Of a DNA stretch of 64,000 nt, positions 46,121 to 54,125 are shown piece by piece. The stretch covers positions 482,325 through 546,324 of the forward strand of contig NZ_JACHJK010000006.1 of the NCBI RefSeq assembly GCF_014203595.1. The letters are read 5' to 3'. The stretch's first letter is position 1. Each line of letters opens with the position of its first letter. The notes under the pieces are model-generated. The model searched no databases. It had not been told where the DNA came from and saw nothing but the letters and a program-made list of their open reading frames with translations. Source of the DNA: Streptomyces echinatus (lineage in GTDB: Bacteria; Actinomycetota; Actinomycetes; Streptomycetales; Streptomycetaceae). The position numbers and the translations under genes are program-made.

Positions 46121-46779
46121 TACCGGCGTCGTTTGCCGTGGCGCCGTCGGTTGCGGCGGCACAGGCGTAGGGCCACGGTCAGGGCCGCCAGGGCCGCTGC
46201 CAGGGCCGCCGCCCGTTTGGCCACCGGGAGGCCGGCGACGTGCAGCAGGTCGAGCGGTTCCGGTTCCGGTTCCGCCGGGCCGGCCGTAGCCGTCGCCGTC
46301 CCGCCCTCCCGCGGCTGCTCCTCCGTGGCCGGGGGCCGCTCGGTCAGCCGCTTCGCCAGACAGTCCGCGAACTGGGACACCAGGCGGTCGCCCACCTCCG
46401 CCAGCACCCCGCGCCCGAACTGCGCCGGGCGCCCGGTCACCGTCAGATCGGTCCGCACCGACACCGCCGTACCGCCGTCGCGCCCGCTCAGTTCCGCGGT
46501 GACCGTCGCCCGGGCCGTGCCCTGCCCCCGCGTCTCCCGGCCGCTCGCCACGAGCACCATCCGGTGCGCCGACTCGTCCTGCTCCTCGAACACCGCCGTG
46601 CCCCGGTAGGTGACGGTGACCGGGCCGACCTTGACCTTCACCGAGCCGGTCACGGTCCTGCCGTCGTACTCCTCCACCGTCGCGCCCGGCAGGCAGGGTG
46701 CCACGCGCTCGATGTCCAGGAGCGCGGGCCAGGCCTCGTCGACCGGGACGGGGACGGTGAACTCGTGCTGCAGCTCCAT
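46120..46779 (-). CDS. coxG: CoxG-like SRPBCC protein with C-terminal membrane anchor
   Basis: 219 residues: an SRPBCC/CoxG domain (MELQHEFTVPVPVDEAWPALLDIERVAPCLPGA..., GSVKVKVGPVTVTYRG), a Pro/Glu-rich linker and a C-terminal hydrophobic helix with a basic end (RAAALAAALAALTVALRLCRRNRRR). CoxG recruits CO-dehydrogenase-type enzymes to the membrane or quinone pool. The ATG at 46779 was chosen over an in-frame upstream start because GAGGAG sits 6 nt before it. Last gene of the cox-type operon. Confidence 0.9.
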   Translation of the reverse strand: MELQHEFTVPVPVDEAWPALLDIERVAPCLPGATVEEYDGRTVTGSVKVKVGPVTVTYRGTAVFEEQDESAHRMVLVASGRETRGQGTARATVTAELSGRDGGTAVSVRTDLTVTGRPAQFGRGVLAEVGDRLVSQFADCLAKRLTERPPATEEQPREGGTATATAGPAEPEPEPLDLLHVAGLPVAKRAAALAAALAALTVALRLCRRNRRRHGKRRR

Positions 46780-46802
46780 GACTTCTCCTCGCACTCAGAG
46801 CA

Positions 46803-47909
46803 TCAGACGGCGGCGGGCGGGTGGATGGCCCCGGTGGTCGCGGTCAGCGGCGTTCCGCTGCCGCCCCAGCGCAGGGCGACGATCTCGGCGGCGACGGACA
46901 CGGCGACCTCCTCGGGCGTACGGGCCCCGAGGTCGAGCCCCAGCGGTGAGCGCAGCCGGGACAGCTCCACCGGGGTGAGACCGGCCTCGGCCAGGCGTTC
47001 GCGCCGCTCGTCGTGGGTACGGCGGCTGCCCATCGCCCCGATGTAGGCCGCCGGCCGGCGCAGCGCCTCCTCCAGCAGCGGCACGTCGAACTTCGGGTCG
47101 TGGGTGAGGACGCAGATCACCGTGCGCTCGTCGGTGCCGGTGCTCCGCAGATAGCGGTGCGGCCACTCCACGACGACCTCCACACCCGGAGGGAAGCGCT
47201 TGGGCGTGGCGAAGACCGGGCGGGCGTCGCACACGGTGACCCGGTAGCCGAGGAAGGCGCCGATCCGGGCCACCGAGGCCGCGTAGTCGATCGCGCCGAA
47301 CACCAGCATGCGCGGCGGCGGCGCGAAGGACTGGAGGAACACGGTGACGTCGTCCTCCCGGCGCTCGCCGCGCGGCCCGTAGTGCCGCAGGACCGTCGCG
47401 CCGAGGGCGAGTTCGCCGCGCGCGTCGGCCGTGACGGCGGCGTCGAGCCCGCTGGTGCCGAGGGTGCCGGACGCGGTGTCCGCCCAGACCGCGCGGGCGG
47501 CCCCGCGCGGGGCGGGCCCGTCGACCACCGTGGCCACGGTCACCGGCTCGCCCGCGTCCACCGACGCCGCGACCGCCCCGAACACCGGGTCCGTCCCGGG
47601 CGTCACCGGCCGCACCAGCAGAGTGATCTCCCCACCGCAGGTCAGCCCCACCGCGAACGCGTCCTCGTCGCTGTACCCGAAGCTCTCCAGCCGGGCCTCG
47701 CCGCTCGCCACCACCTCTCGCGCGAGTTCGAACACCGCGCCCTCGACGCAGCCGCCCGACACGCTCCCCACCACCTCGTCGTCCGGGCCCACGGCCATCG
47801 CGGCACCGGGCCCGCGCGGCGCGCTGCGGCTGACCGCGACGACGGTGGCGAGCCCGAACGGGGCCCGGTCGCTGTACCAGCGTTCCAGCGCCGGGAGGAT
47901 CTCACGCAC
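46803..47909 (-). CDS. XdhC/CoxF-family molybdenum cofactor maturation protein
   Basis: 368 residues. N-terminal XdhC/CoxI domain (GLATVVAVSRSAPRGPGAAMAV, SGGCVEGAVF) and C-terminal Rossmann domain (RMLVFGAIDYAASVARIG, TVICVLTHDPKFDVPLL, YIGAMGSRRTHDERRERL). Such proteins bind molybdenum cofactor and help sulfurate it and load it into xanthine-oxidase-family enzymes. The GTG start has AAAGGAG upstream and overlaps the VWA gene stop by 8 nt. Confidence 0.93.
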   Translation of the reverse strand: MREILPALERWYSDRAPFGLATVVAVSRSAPRGPGAAMAVGPDDEVVGSVSGGCVEGAVFELAREVVASGEARLESFGYSDEDAFAVGLTCGGEITLLVRPVTPGTDPVFGAVAASVDAGEPVTVATVVDGPAPRGAARAVWADTASGTLGTSGLDAAVTADARGELALGATVLRHYGPRGERREDDVTVFLQSFAPPPRMLVFGAIDYAASVARIGAFLGYRVTVCDARPVFATPKRFPPGVEVVVEWPHRYLRSTGTDERTVICVLTHDPKFDVPLLEEALRRPAAYIGAMGSRRTHDERRERLAEAGLTPVELSRLRSPLGLDLGARTPEEVAVSVAAEIVALRWGGSGTPLTATTGAIHPPAAV

Positions 47910-49110
47910 GCTGCGCTCCTTTCACGACGGCCGCGCCGTCCGCGGCCCCGCGCACCACCGCCGCCAGTCGCTCCAGTGCCGCGAGGCTGTGCCCCTCGAC
48001 GAAGGCGTCGACACTGGGCAGGGCGGCGGCCATCCCGGCCGCCAGCGGCGCGTAACCGGGGCGGGCCTTGCGGGGGTTGGCCCAGATCACCTGGTGGGCG
48101 AGGGCGTGCAGCCGGCGCATCTGCGCGCCGAGCAGCTCCGGATCCCCACGCTCCCAGCCGTCCGACATGAGGACGACGACCGCGCCGCGCGCCATGCCGC
48201 GCTGCCCCCAGCGGTTCAGGAACTCGCGCAGCAGCTCGCCGAGGCGGGTGCCGCCGCGCCAGTCCGGTACGGCCGCGGCGAGGGCGGCCATCGCCAGGTC
48301 AGGGTCCCGGTGGGACAGTTCGCGGGTCGTCCGGGTCAGCCGGGTGCCGATGGTGAAGACCTCCGTGCGGCCGGCCCGCACCGCCGCGTGCGCGAACCGC
48401 AGCAGCGCGTCCGCGTACGGCGCCATCGAACCGCTCACGTCGACCAGCAGCACCACCCGGCGGGGGCGCTCCACGCGCGCGTGCCGTCGCAGCCGGGCGG
48501 GTTCCCCACCGCGCCGCAGCAACTCCCGTACGGTGCGCCGCGGATCGACGTCCCCGCGCCGGGCCGGACGGCGCCGGGCCGTGCGCCGGGTCTGCCCGTG
48601 CAGCGCGAAGGCGGCGAGCAGGCAGCGCAGCTGGGCGCGTTCGGCGGTGTCCAGTTCGGCCACGTCACGATGGCGCAGCACCTCCGCCGAGCTGGCCAGC
48701 GTGGCCGTGGGCGGACCCGCGGGCTCGCTCCCGGCCGGCCCGCCCGGCACACCGGCCGCCTCCCGCACGGTGAGCCGCAGCCGGGGCGGGGGAGCGGCAC
48801 GCACCCGCCGCGGGGCCGCGTCGCCGCGCGCCCCGAAGTACGCGGCGAACACCCGCTCGTACCGCTCCAGGTCGTCGTGGCCGCCGCACAGCGTCGCCCG
48901 GCCGGCCCAGTACACGTCCGCCCGCATCCCGGGCCGCAGTACGGCCACGGCACGCAGGAACGCGTACAGCCGCTCGGTGCTGACGTCGAGCCCGGCCGCC
49001 CGCAGCGCCCGGGCGAAGCCGACCAGCACGGCGTCGGCGCCGAGTGGTGTCCCGGGAGGGCCGCCCTGCGTGCCGGGCGGCCGGTCCACCGCGCCGTCGG
49101 CCGTGCCCAT
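47902..49110 (-). CDS. VWA-domain protein (CoxE-like)
   Basis: 402 residues: a helical N-terminal part, then a von Willebrand A domain with MIDAS residues DVSGS, the Thr in GGTRLGELL, and MSDGWERGD. CoxE-type proteins work with a MoxR ATPase to build the unusual active site of CO-dehydrogenase-like enzymes. An in-frame GTG 9 nt upstream (49119) overlaps the ATPase stop and could be the true start. Confidence 0.93.
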   Translation of the reverse strand: MGTADGAVDRPPGTQGGPPGTPLGADAVLVGFARALRAAGLDVSTERLYAFLRAVAVLRPGMRADVYWAGRATLCGGHDDLERYERVFAAYFGARGDAAPRRVRAAPPPRLRLTVREAAGVPGGPAGSEPAGPPTATLASSAEVLRHRDVAELDTAERAQLRCLLAAFALHGQTRRTARRRPARRGDVDPRRTVRELLRRGGEPARLRRHARVERPRRVVLLVDVSGSMAPYADALLRFAHAAVRAGRTEVFTIGTRLTRTTRELSHRDPDLAMAALAAAVPDWRGGTRLGELLREFLNRWGQRGMARGAVVVLMSDGWERGDPELLGAQMRRLHALAHQVIWANPRKARPGYAPLAAGMAAALPSVDAFVEGHSLAALERLAAVVRGAADGAAVVKGAQRA

Positions 49111-49115
49111 CGCCG

Positions 49116-49991
49116 TCACACCCCCCGGGCGGCCAGGGCCGCCGCGAGGTCCAGGCCCCGGGCCCGGTCCATGTCCTCCCGGTACTTCAGCACCGAACCC
49201 AGCGTCGTCACCGCCAGGTCCGCGTCCGCCTCCCGGGCGCCCAGCGCGTCCAGCGCCTGCGCCCAGTCGATCGTCTCGGCCACACCCGGGGGCTTGAGCA
49301 GGTCCGCGCCCCGCAGGGTCTGCACCAGCGAGGTCACCTGCTCGGCCAGCCGCGCCGACACCTCGGGGAGCCGGCGCCGCACGATGGCCAGTTCCCGCGC
49401 GAAGGACGGATGGTCGAACCAGTGGTAGAGGCACCGCCGCTTCAGCGCGTCGTGCACCTCCCGGGTCCGGTTGGAGGTCAGCACCACCACCGGCGGCACC
49501 TCGGCCCGCAGCGTGCCGAGTTCCGGGATCGAGACGGAGTACTCGGACAGCAGCTCCAGCAGGAACGCCTCGAACTCGTCGTCGGCACGGTCGATCTCGT
49601 CGACCAGCAGCACCGACGGCTGCGTCTGGAGGGCCTGGAGCAGCGGCCGGGCGATCAGGAACCGCCGGTCGTACAGCTCGCTCTCCAGACGGTCGGCGTC
49701 CGTCACCCCGGCCGCCTCGGCGGCCCGCAGGTGCAGCAGCTGACGCGGGAAGTCCCAGTCGTACAGCGCCTGCGAGGCGTCGATGCCCTCGTGGCACTGG
49801 AGACGGATCAGCGGCGCGCCGAGCGCCTCGGCGAGGGCGGCGGCGAGCGCGGTCTTGCCGACGCCCGCGTCGCCCTCGCAGAACAGCGGCCGGTGCAGCC
49901 TCAGGGCCAGGAAGCAGGTGACGGCCAGCCCCTCGTCGACGAGGTACCCCGTCTCCTCCAGGCGGGCCCGCACCTGCTCCGGGCCGTCCAT
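49116..49991 (-). CDS. MoxR-family AAA+ ATPase (CoxD-like)
   Basis: 291 residues. Walker A GDAGVGKT, Walker B LLVDEIDRAD, sensor-1 region VVLTSNRTRE, and the MoxR lid region YHWFDHPSFARELAIVRRR. It pairs with the downstream VWA protein as a chaperone-like maturation machine for the molybdenum enzyme. It begins 15 nt after the FAD-subunit stop. Confidence 0.95.
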   Translation of the reverse strand: MDGPEQVRARLEETGYLVDEGLAVTCFLALRLHRPLFCEGDAGVGKTALAAALAEALGAPLIRLQCHEGIDASQALYDWDFPRQLLHLRAAEAAGVTDADRLESELYDRRFLIARPLLQALQTQPSVLLVDEIDRADDEFEAFLLELLSEYSVSIPELGTLRAEVPPVVVLTSNRTREVHDALKRRCLYHWFDHPSFARELAIVRRRLPEVSARLAEQVTSLVQTLRGADLLKPPGVAETIDWAQALDALGAREADADLAVTTLGSVLKYREDMDRARGLDLAAALAARGV

Positions 49992-50006
49992 CCGGGTGAT
50001 CGGCGC

Positions 50007-50861
50007 TCACCCCCATCCGGTGGCGGTCAGCACCGCCCGCCGGGTCAGCACGCGCGCGAGGTGCCGCCGGTACTCGGGGGAGGCCGCCAGGTCCTGCGAC
50101 GGCCGGGCTCCCTCGGCCGCCGCCTCGGCGGCCCGGGCCACGGCCTCGGGGCCGTCGGCGCCGGACAGCGCCTCCTCGGCGGCCGTGGCCCGCAGCGGTG
50201 TGGAGCCCATGTTGGTGAGGCCGACGCGCGCCTCGGCGATGTGCCCGTCGTCGCGCCGCACGAGCGCCGCGACACCGACGATGGCCCAGGACTGGGCGAC
50301 CGGGTGGAACTTCTCGTAGTGGAAGCTCCAGCCGTCCGTCTTCGGGATCCGCACCTCCACCAGGAGTTCGTCGGGTGCCAGCGCCGACTGGAGGTAGTCC
50401 ACGAAGAACTCCCGCGCCGGTACCGTGCGCCGGCCGCCGGGGCCCGCCACCACCAGCTCGGCGTCCAGCGCCAGGGCGACGGCGGGCAGGTCCCCGGCCG
50501 GGTCGGCGTGCGCGAGGGAGCCGCCGAGGGTGCCCCGGTGCCGTACCGCCGGGTCGGCGACCGTGGCGGTCGCCTCGGCCAGCAGACCGGCGTGCCGGCG
50601 CACCAGCGGGTCCCGGACCACCTCGTGGTGCGTGGTCATGGCGCCGATGACGAGCGTGTCGCCGTCCTCGCGGACCCCGCGCAGCTCGCCGATCCTGCCG
50701 ACGTCCACGACGAGTTCGGGGAAGGCCAGCCGCATCCGCAGCAGCGGCAGCAGGCTCTGCCCGCCGGCCAGCACCTTGCCGTCCTCGCCCGCGCCCGCGA
50801 GGACGCGCACCGCCTCGTCCACGCTGCCGGGCCGGGCGTACTCGAATGCGGGGGGAATCAT
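50007..50861 (-). CDS. coxM: FAD-binding medium subunit of molybdenum hydroxylase (CoxM-like)
   Basis: 284 residues. FAD-binding signatures AGGQSLLPLLRMRLAFP and HRGTLGGSLAHADPAGDLP, followed by the CO_deh_flav_C-type region (YEKFHPVAQSWAIVGVAALV). It passes electrons from the Fe-S subunit to the acceptor. The start overlaps the large-subunit stop in ATGA. Confidence 0.95.
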   Translation of the reverse strand: MIPPAFEYARPGSVDEAVRVLAGAGEDGKVLAGGQSLLPLLRMRLAFPELVVDVGRIGELRGVREDGDTLVIGAMTTHHEVVRDPLVRRHAGLLAEATATVADPAVRHRGTLGGSLAHADPAGDLPAVALALDAELVVAGPGGRRTVPAREFFVDYLQSALAPDELLVEVRIPKTDGWSFHYEKFHPVAQSWAIVGVAALVRRDDGHIAEARVGLTNMGSTPLRATAAEEALSGADGPEAVARAAEAAAEGARPSQDLAASPEYRRHLARVLTRRAVLTATGWG

Positions 50862-53344
50862 GCCTGGTCCTCCTTCCCCGAGGGGTCGTACTGGCCCACG
50901 TCGCCGGACTGCGCCGCCTGCCCGGACTGGCCGGACTGCGCGGGCCCCGTCCCCTCGACGTCCTCGGCCGGGACGCCGCCGCCGGACCGTGCCGCCTGGA
51001 CCGCCTGCCACACCCGGTGCGGCGAGCAGGGCATCCGGACGTCCCGCACACCGAGCGGCCGCAGGGCGTCCACCACGGCGTTGACGACCGCGGGCGTCGA
51101 CGCGATGGTCCCCGCCTCGCCGACGCCCTTGACACCCATCGCGTTGTCGACGGCCGGGGTCTCGGTGCGGTCGGTGACGAAGTCCGGCAGGTCCGCCGCC
51201 GACGGCACCAGGTAGTCGGCCATCGTGCCGGAGACCAGGTTGCCCTGGTCGTCGTAGACGGCCTCCTCGAACAGCGCCTGCGCGATGCCCTGGGCGAGCC
51301 CGCCGTGCACCTGGCCCTCGACGATCATCGGGTTGACGACCGTGCCGACGTCGTCCACGCACACGTACGCGCGGATGCGCACCTTGCCGGTCTCCGTGTC
51401 GACCTCGACCGCGCACAGATGGGTGCCGTGCGGGAAGGAGAAGTTCTCCGGATCGAGGACCGTCTCGGCGTTGATCGACGGCTCCATCCCGTCGGGCAGG
51501 TCGTGCGAGGTGAACGTCTCGAAGGCGATCTCCTGGATCGTCCTGCGGGCCTCCGGGGAGCCCTTCACCGAGAACGCCCCGCCACTGAACTCCAGGTCCT
51601 GCTCGCTGGCCTCCAGCAGGTGGGCTGCGACCTTGCGCGCCTTGTCCACGACCTTCACGGCAGCCCGGTGCACGGCCTCGCCGCCGACGGCCAGCGAACG
51701 CGAGCCGTAGGTGTCCATGCCCATCGGGGACGACTTGGTGTCGCCGTGCACGACCTCGACGTCGTCGAACGGCACGCCCAGCACGTCGGCCGCGATCTGG
51801 CTCCAGCAGGTCTCGTGGCCCTGCCCGTGCGGGCTGGTGCCGGTGACGACCTCGACCTTGCCGGTCGGCAGCATGCGGATGCTCGCCGCCTCCCAGCCGC
51901 CGGCCCCGTACCTGAGGTCGCGCAGCACCCGGCTCGGCGCGAGACCGCACATCTCCGTGAAGGTCGACACACCGATGCCGAGGCGTACGGTGTCGCCGCG
52001 CTCGTTGCGCTTGCGCTGCTCGGCGCGCAGGTCGTCGTAGCCGAACAGGGCCAGCGCCTTCTCGGTCGCGGCCTCGTAGTTGCCGCTGTCGTAGGTCAGG
52101 CCGGCGATCGTGGCGTACGGGAACTCCTCGTGCCGGATCCAGTTCCGGCGCCGTACCTCCACCGGGTCCAGGCCGAGTTCCACGGCCAGCTCGTCCATGA
52201 TCCGCTCGATGGCGAACGTGGCCTCCGGGCGGCCGGCGCCGCGGTAGGCGTCGGTGGGGGTCCGGGTGGTGAAGACGCCGGTGCAGTTGAATTCGTAGGC
52301 GTCCATCTTGTAGATGCCCGGGTACATGAAGGCGCCGAGGATCGGGATGCCCGGGGTGACGAGCATCAGGTAGGCGCCCATGTCGGCGAGCAGGTCCACC
52401 TTCAGGCCGAGCAGCCTGCCCTCGCGGGTGGCGGCGATCTCCACGTCCTGGATCATGCCGCGGCCGTGGTGCGTCGCCAGGTAGCCCTCGGAGCGGGACT
52501 CGGTCCACTTCACCGGGCGCCCGAGCCTGCGGGCCACCGCGAGGGCCAGCGCCTCCTCGCCGTACACCTGGAGCTTGGAGCCGAAGCCGCCGCCCACGTC
52601 GGGGGCGATCACCCGCAGCTTCTGCTCGGGGATGCCGGTGACCGTGGCCAGCATGATCCGCAGGATGTGCGGGATCTGGGTCGCGGAGTGGACCGTGTAC
52701 TCGCCGGAGGAGGCGAGCGGTGTGACGACCACCGCGCGCGGTTCCATGGCGTTGGGGATCAGCCGCTGCTGGTGGTAGCGGCGCTTCAGGGTCACCTCGG
52801 CGCGCTCGCGGACCGCGTCGAAACTCTCGCCGGTGGCGAGCGGCCAGGTGTAGCAGCGGTTGGTGCCCTTGTCGGCGTGGACCAGCGGCGCGTCCTCGGC
52901 GAGCGCGGCCTCCAGGTCGAGCACCGGGGGCAGCGGGTCGTAGTCGACCTCCACCGCCTCCAGCGCGTCGGCGGCCGCGTACCGGTCGCGGGCGACCACG
53001 ACGGCCACCGGGTCACCGGCGTAGCGGACCTCGTCGACGGCGACCGGCGGGTGGTCGGGCAGCACGATGTCCTCGGTCACGGGCCAGGCGCAGGGCAGCG
53101 AGCCCAGTCCCCCGGCGAGGTCGGCGCCACTGAAGGCGGCGACGACACCCGGCCGTTCCAGGGCGGGGGAGACGTCGACGCGGGTGAGGCGGGCGTGGGC
53201 CATCGGGCTGCGCAGCACGGCGAGGTGGAGCAGGCCCGCGACCTGGATGTTGTCCGTCCAGTTGGTCTGGCCGGTGATCAGCCGGGCGTCCTCCTTGCGG
53301 AGCCGGGAGCGGCCGATCTCGTGTTCCACGGCCTGATCGGTCAT
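50858..53344 (-). CDS. coxL: Molybdopterin-binding large subunit, form II CoxL-like
   Basis: 828 residues of the xanthine-oxidase family: molybdopterin-binding segments (GGGFGSKLQVYGEE, GTSPHGQGHETCWSQIAADVLGV) and the catalytic Glu in GVGEAGT. The active-site loop reads AYRGAGR, which marks form II homologues; genuine CO dehydrogenases have AYRCSFR with the Cys that ligates copper. The substrate is therefore probably not CO but a purine, aldehyde or heterocycle. The ATG at 53344 overlaps the small-subunit stop. The C-terminal ~35 residues are a Gly/Gln/Ser-rich tail. Confidence 0.95.
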   Translation of the reverse strand: MTDQAVEHEIGRSRLRKEDARLITGQTNWTDNIQVAGLLHLAVLRSPMAHARLTRVDVSPALERPGVVAAFSGADLAGGLGSLPCAWPVTEDIVLPDHPPVAVDEVRYAGDPVAVVVARDRYAAADALEAVEVDYDPLPPVLDLEAALAEDAPLVHADKGTNRCYTWPLATGESFDAVRERAEVTLKRRYHQQRLIPNAMEPRAVVVTPLASSGEYTVHSATQIPHILRIMLATVTGIPEQKLRVIAPDVGGGFGSKLQVYGEEALALAVARRLGRPVKWTESRSEGYLATHHGRGMIQDVEIAATREGRLLGLKVDLLADMGAYLMLVTPGIPILGAFMYPGIYKMDAYEFNCTGVFTTRTPTDAYRGAGRPEATFAIERIMDELAVELGLDPVEVRRRNWIRHEEFPYATIAGLTYDSGNYEAATEKALALFGYDDLRAEQRKRNERGDTVRLGIGVSTFTEMCGLAPSRVLRDLRYGAGGWEAASIRMLPTGKVEVVTGTSPHGQGHETCWSQIAADVLGVPFDDVEVVHGDTKSSPMGMDTYGSRSLAVGGEAVHRAAVKVVDKARKVAAHLLEASEQDLEFSGGAFSVKGSPEARRTIQEIAFETFTSHDLPDGMEPSINAETVLDPENFSFPHGTHLCAVEVDTETGKVRIRAYVCVDDVGTVVNPMIVEGQVHGGLAQGIAQALFEEAVYDDQGNLVSGTMADYLVPSAADLPDFVTDRTETPAVDNAMGVKGVGEAGTIASTPAVVNAVVDALRPLGVRDVRMPCSPHRVWQAVQAARSGGGVPAEDVEGTGPAQSGQSGQAAQSGDVGQYDPSGKEDQA

Positions 53345-53823
53345 GCCCTGGCCTCCTCGCCGACCTGGTGCTCGGCCGCCGCGAGCACGGCACGGACGAT
53401 GTTCTGGTAACCCGTGCACCGGCAGAGGTTGCCCTCCAGCGCCTGTCGCACCTCGTTTGGGGCCGGGTGCGGATTCTCACGGAGCAGATCGCGGGCCGCC
53501 ATGATCATCCCGGGGGTGCAGTAGCCGCACTGCAGGCCGTGCCGTTCGTGGAAGGCGTGCTGCAGCGGTGTCCACTCGCCGTCCCGCGCGAGCCCCTGGA
53601 CCGTCGTCACCTCGCCGCCGTCCGCCTGGACGGCCAGCACCGAGCAGCTCTTGACCGTCGCGCCGTCCAGTTCGACGGTGCACGCCCCGCAGTTCGAGGT
53701 GTCACAGCCGATCGGGGTGCCGGTGAGGCCGAGGCGGTCGCGCAGGTAGTGGACGAGGAGGAGACGCGGTTCCACGTCGTCCTCGTACGCCGTGCCGTCC
53801 ACCTTGACCTTGATGTGGGTCAT
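53341..53823 (-). CDS. coxS: [2Fe-2S] small subunit of molybdenum hydroxylase (CoxS-like)
   Basis: 160 residues binding two [2Fe-2S] clusters: the ferredoxin-type cysteines in GCDTSNCGAC with the later SCSVLA Cys, and CGYCTPGM plus CRCTGY in the C-terminal helical domain. The ATG is preceded by GGAGGG. First gene of the seven-gene minus-strand operon (S-L-M-MoxR-VWA-XdhC-G), in which most junctions overlap. Confidence 0.96.
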   Translation of the reverse strand: MTHIKVKVDGTAYEDDVEPRLLLVHYLRDRLGLTGTPIGCDTSNCGACTVELDGATVKSCSVLAVQADGGEVTTVQGLARDGEWTPLQHAFHERHGLQCGYCTPGMIMAARDLLRENPHPAPNEVRQALEGNLCRCTGYQNIVRAVLAAAEHQVGEEARA

Positions 53824-53871
53824 GCGCCCTCCAAGGCGTGCGCGCAGGAGTGGAGAACAAGCCAGATTGGC

Positions 53872-53885
53872 GTGATGTAGGTCAC
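53872..53885 (-). promoter_or_regulatory. Candidate Crp/FNR-family binding site upstream of coxS
   Basis: GTGATGTAGGTCAC fits both GTGA-N6-TCAC and the GTG-N6-GNCAC motif described for Streptomyces Crp. It lies about 50-62 nt upstream of the coxS start codon, in the divergent gap before the ribosomal-protection gene. Confidence 0.5.
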
Positions 53886-54014
53886 TCTAAGTCCGCCCCC
53901 TGATGGCGGCGAGTGCTACGGGCGGGGAGTCGTTGAACGTTAATGCATTGCCGTCGCGTCAGCGGTTCTGCTGCACTGCTGGGCGACCCCGACGACACAC
54001 CGAAAGGCCCTCCG

Positions 54015-54125
54015 ATGCGAGCTGCGCGCATGTCCTCACCGAAGCAATCCATCCCCACGCCGAAGGACATCGCGCTCAGTGCACCTGCTCAACCTCGGAA
54101 TCCTCGCGCACGTCGACGCGGGTAA
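54015..54125 (+). CDS. Possible leader peptide overlapping the ribosomal-protection gene
   Basis: A 36-codon frame with a ribosome site (GAAAGG, 8 nt before ATG), Ser/Pro/Arg-rich, ending 47 nt inside the downstream gene and covering that gene's own GAAGGA site and GTG start. The arrangement suits translational control of a tetracycline-type resistance gene, but a chance frame cannot be excluded. Confidence 0.25.
   Translation: MRAARMSSPKQSIPTPKDIALSAPAQPRNPRARRRG

Noticed and set aside
50858..53344. Calling the molybdenum enzyme a carbon monoxide dehydrogenase
   Set aside because: The large-subunit active-site loop is AYRGAGR, lacking the Cys of true CO dehydrogenases; only the operon layout is shared.
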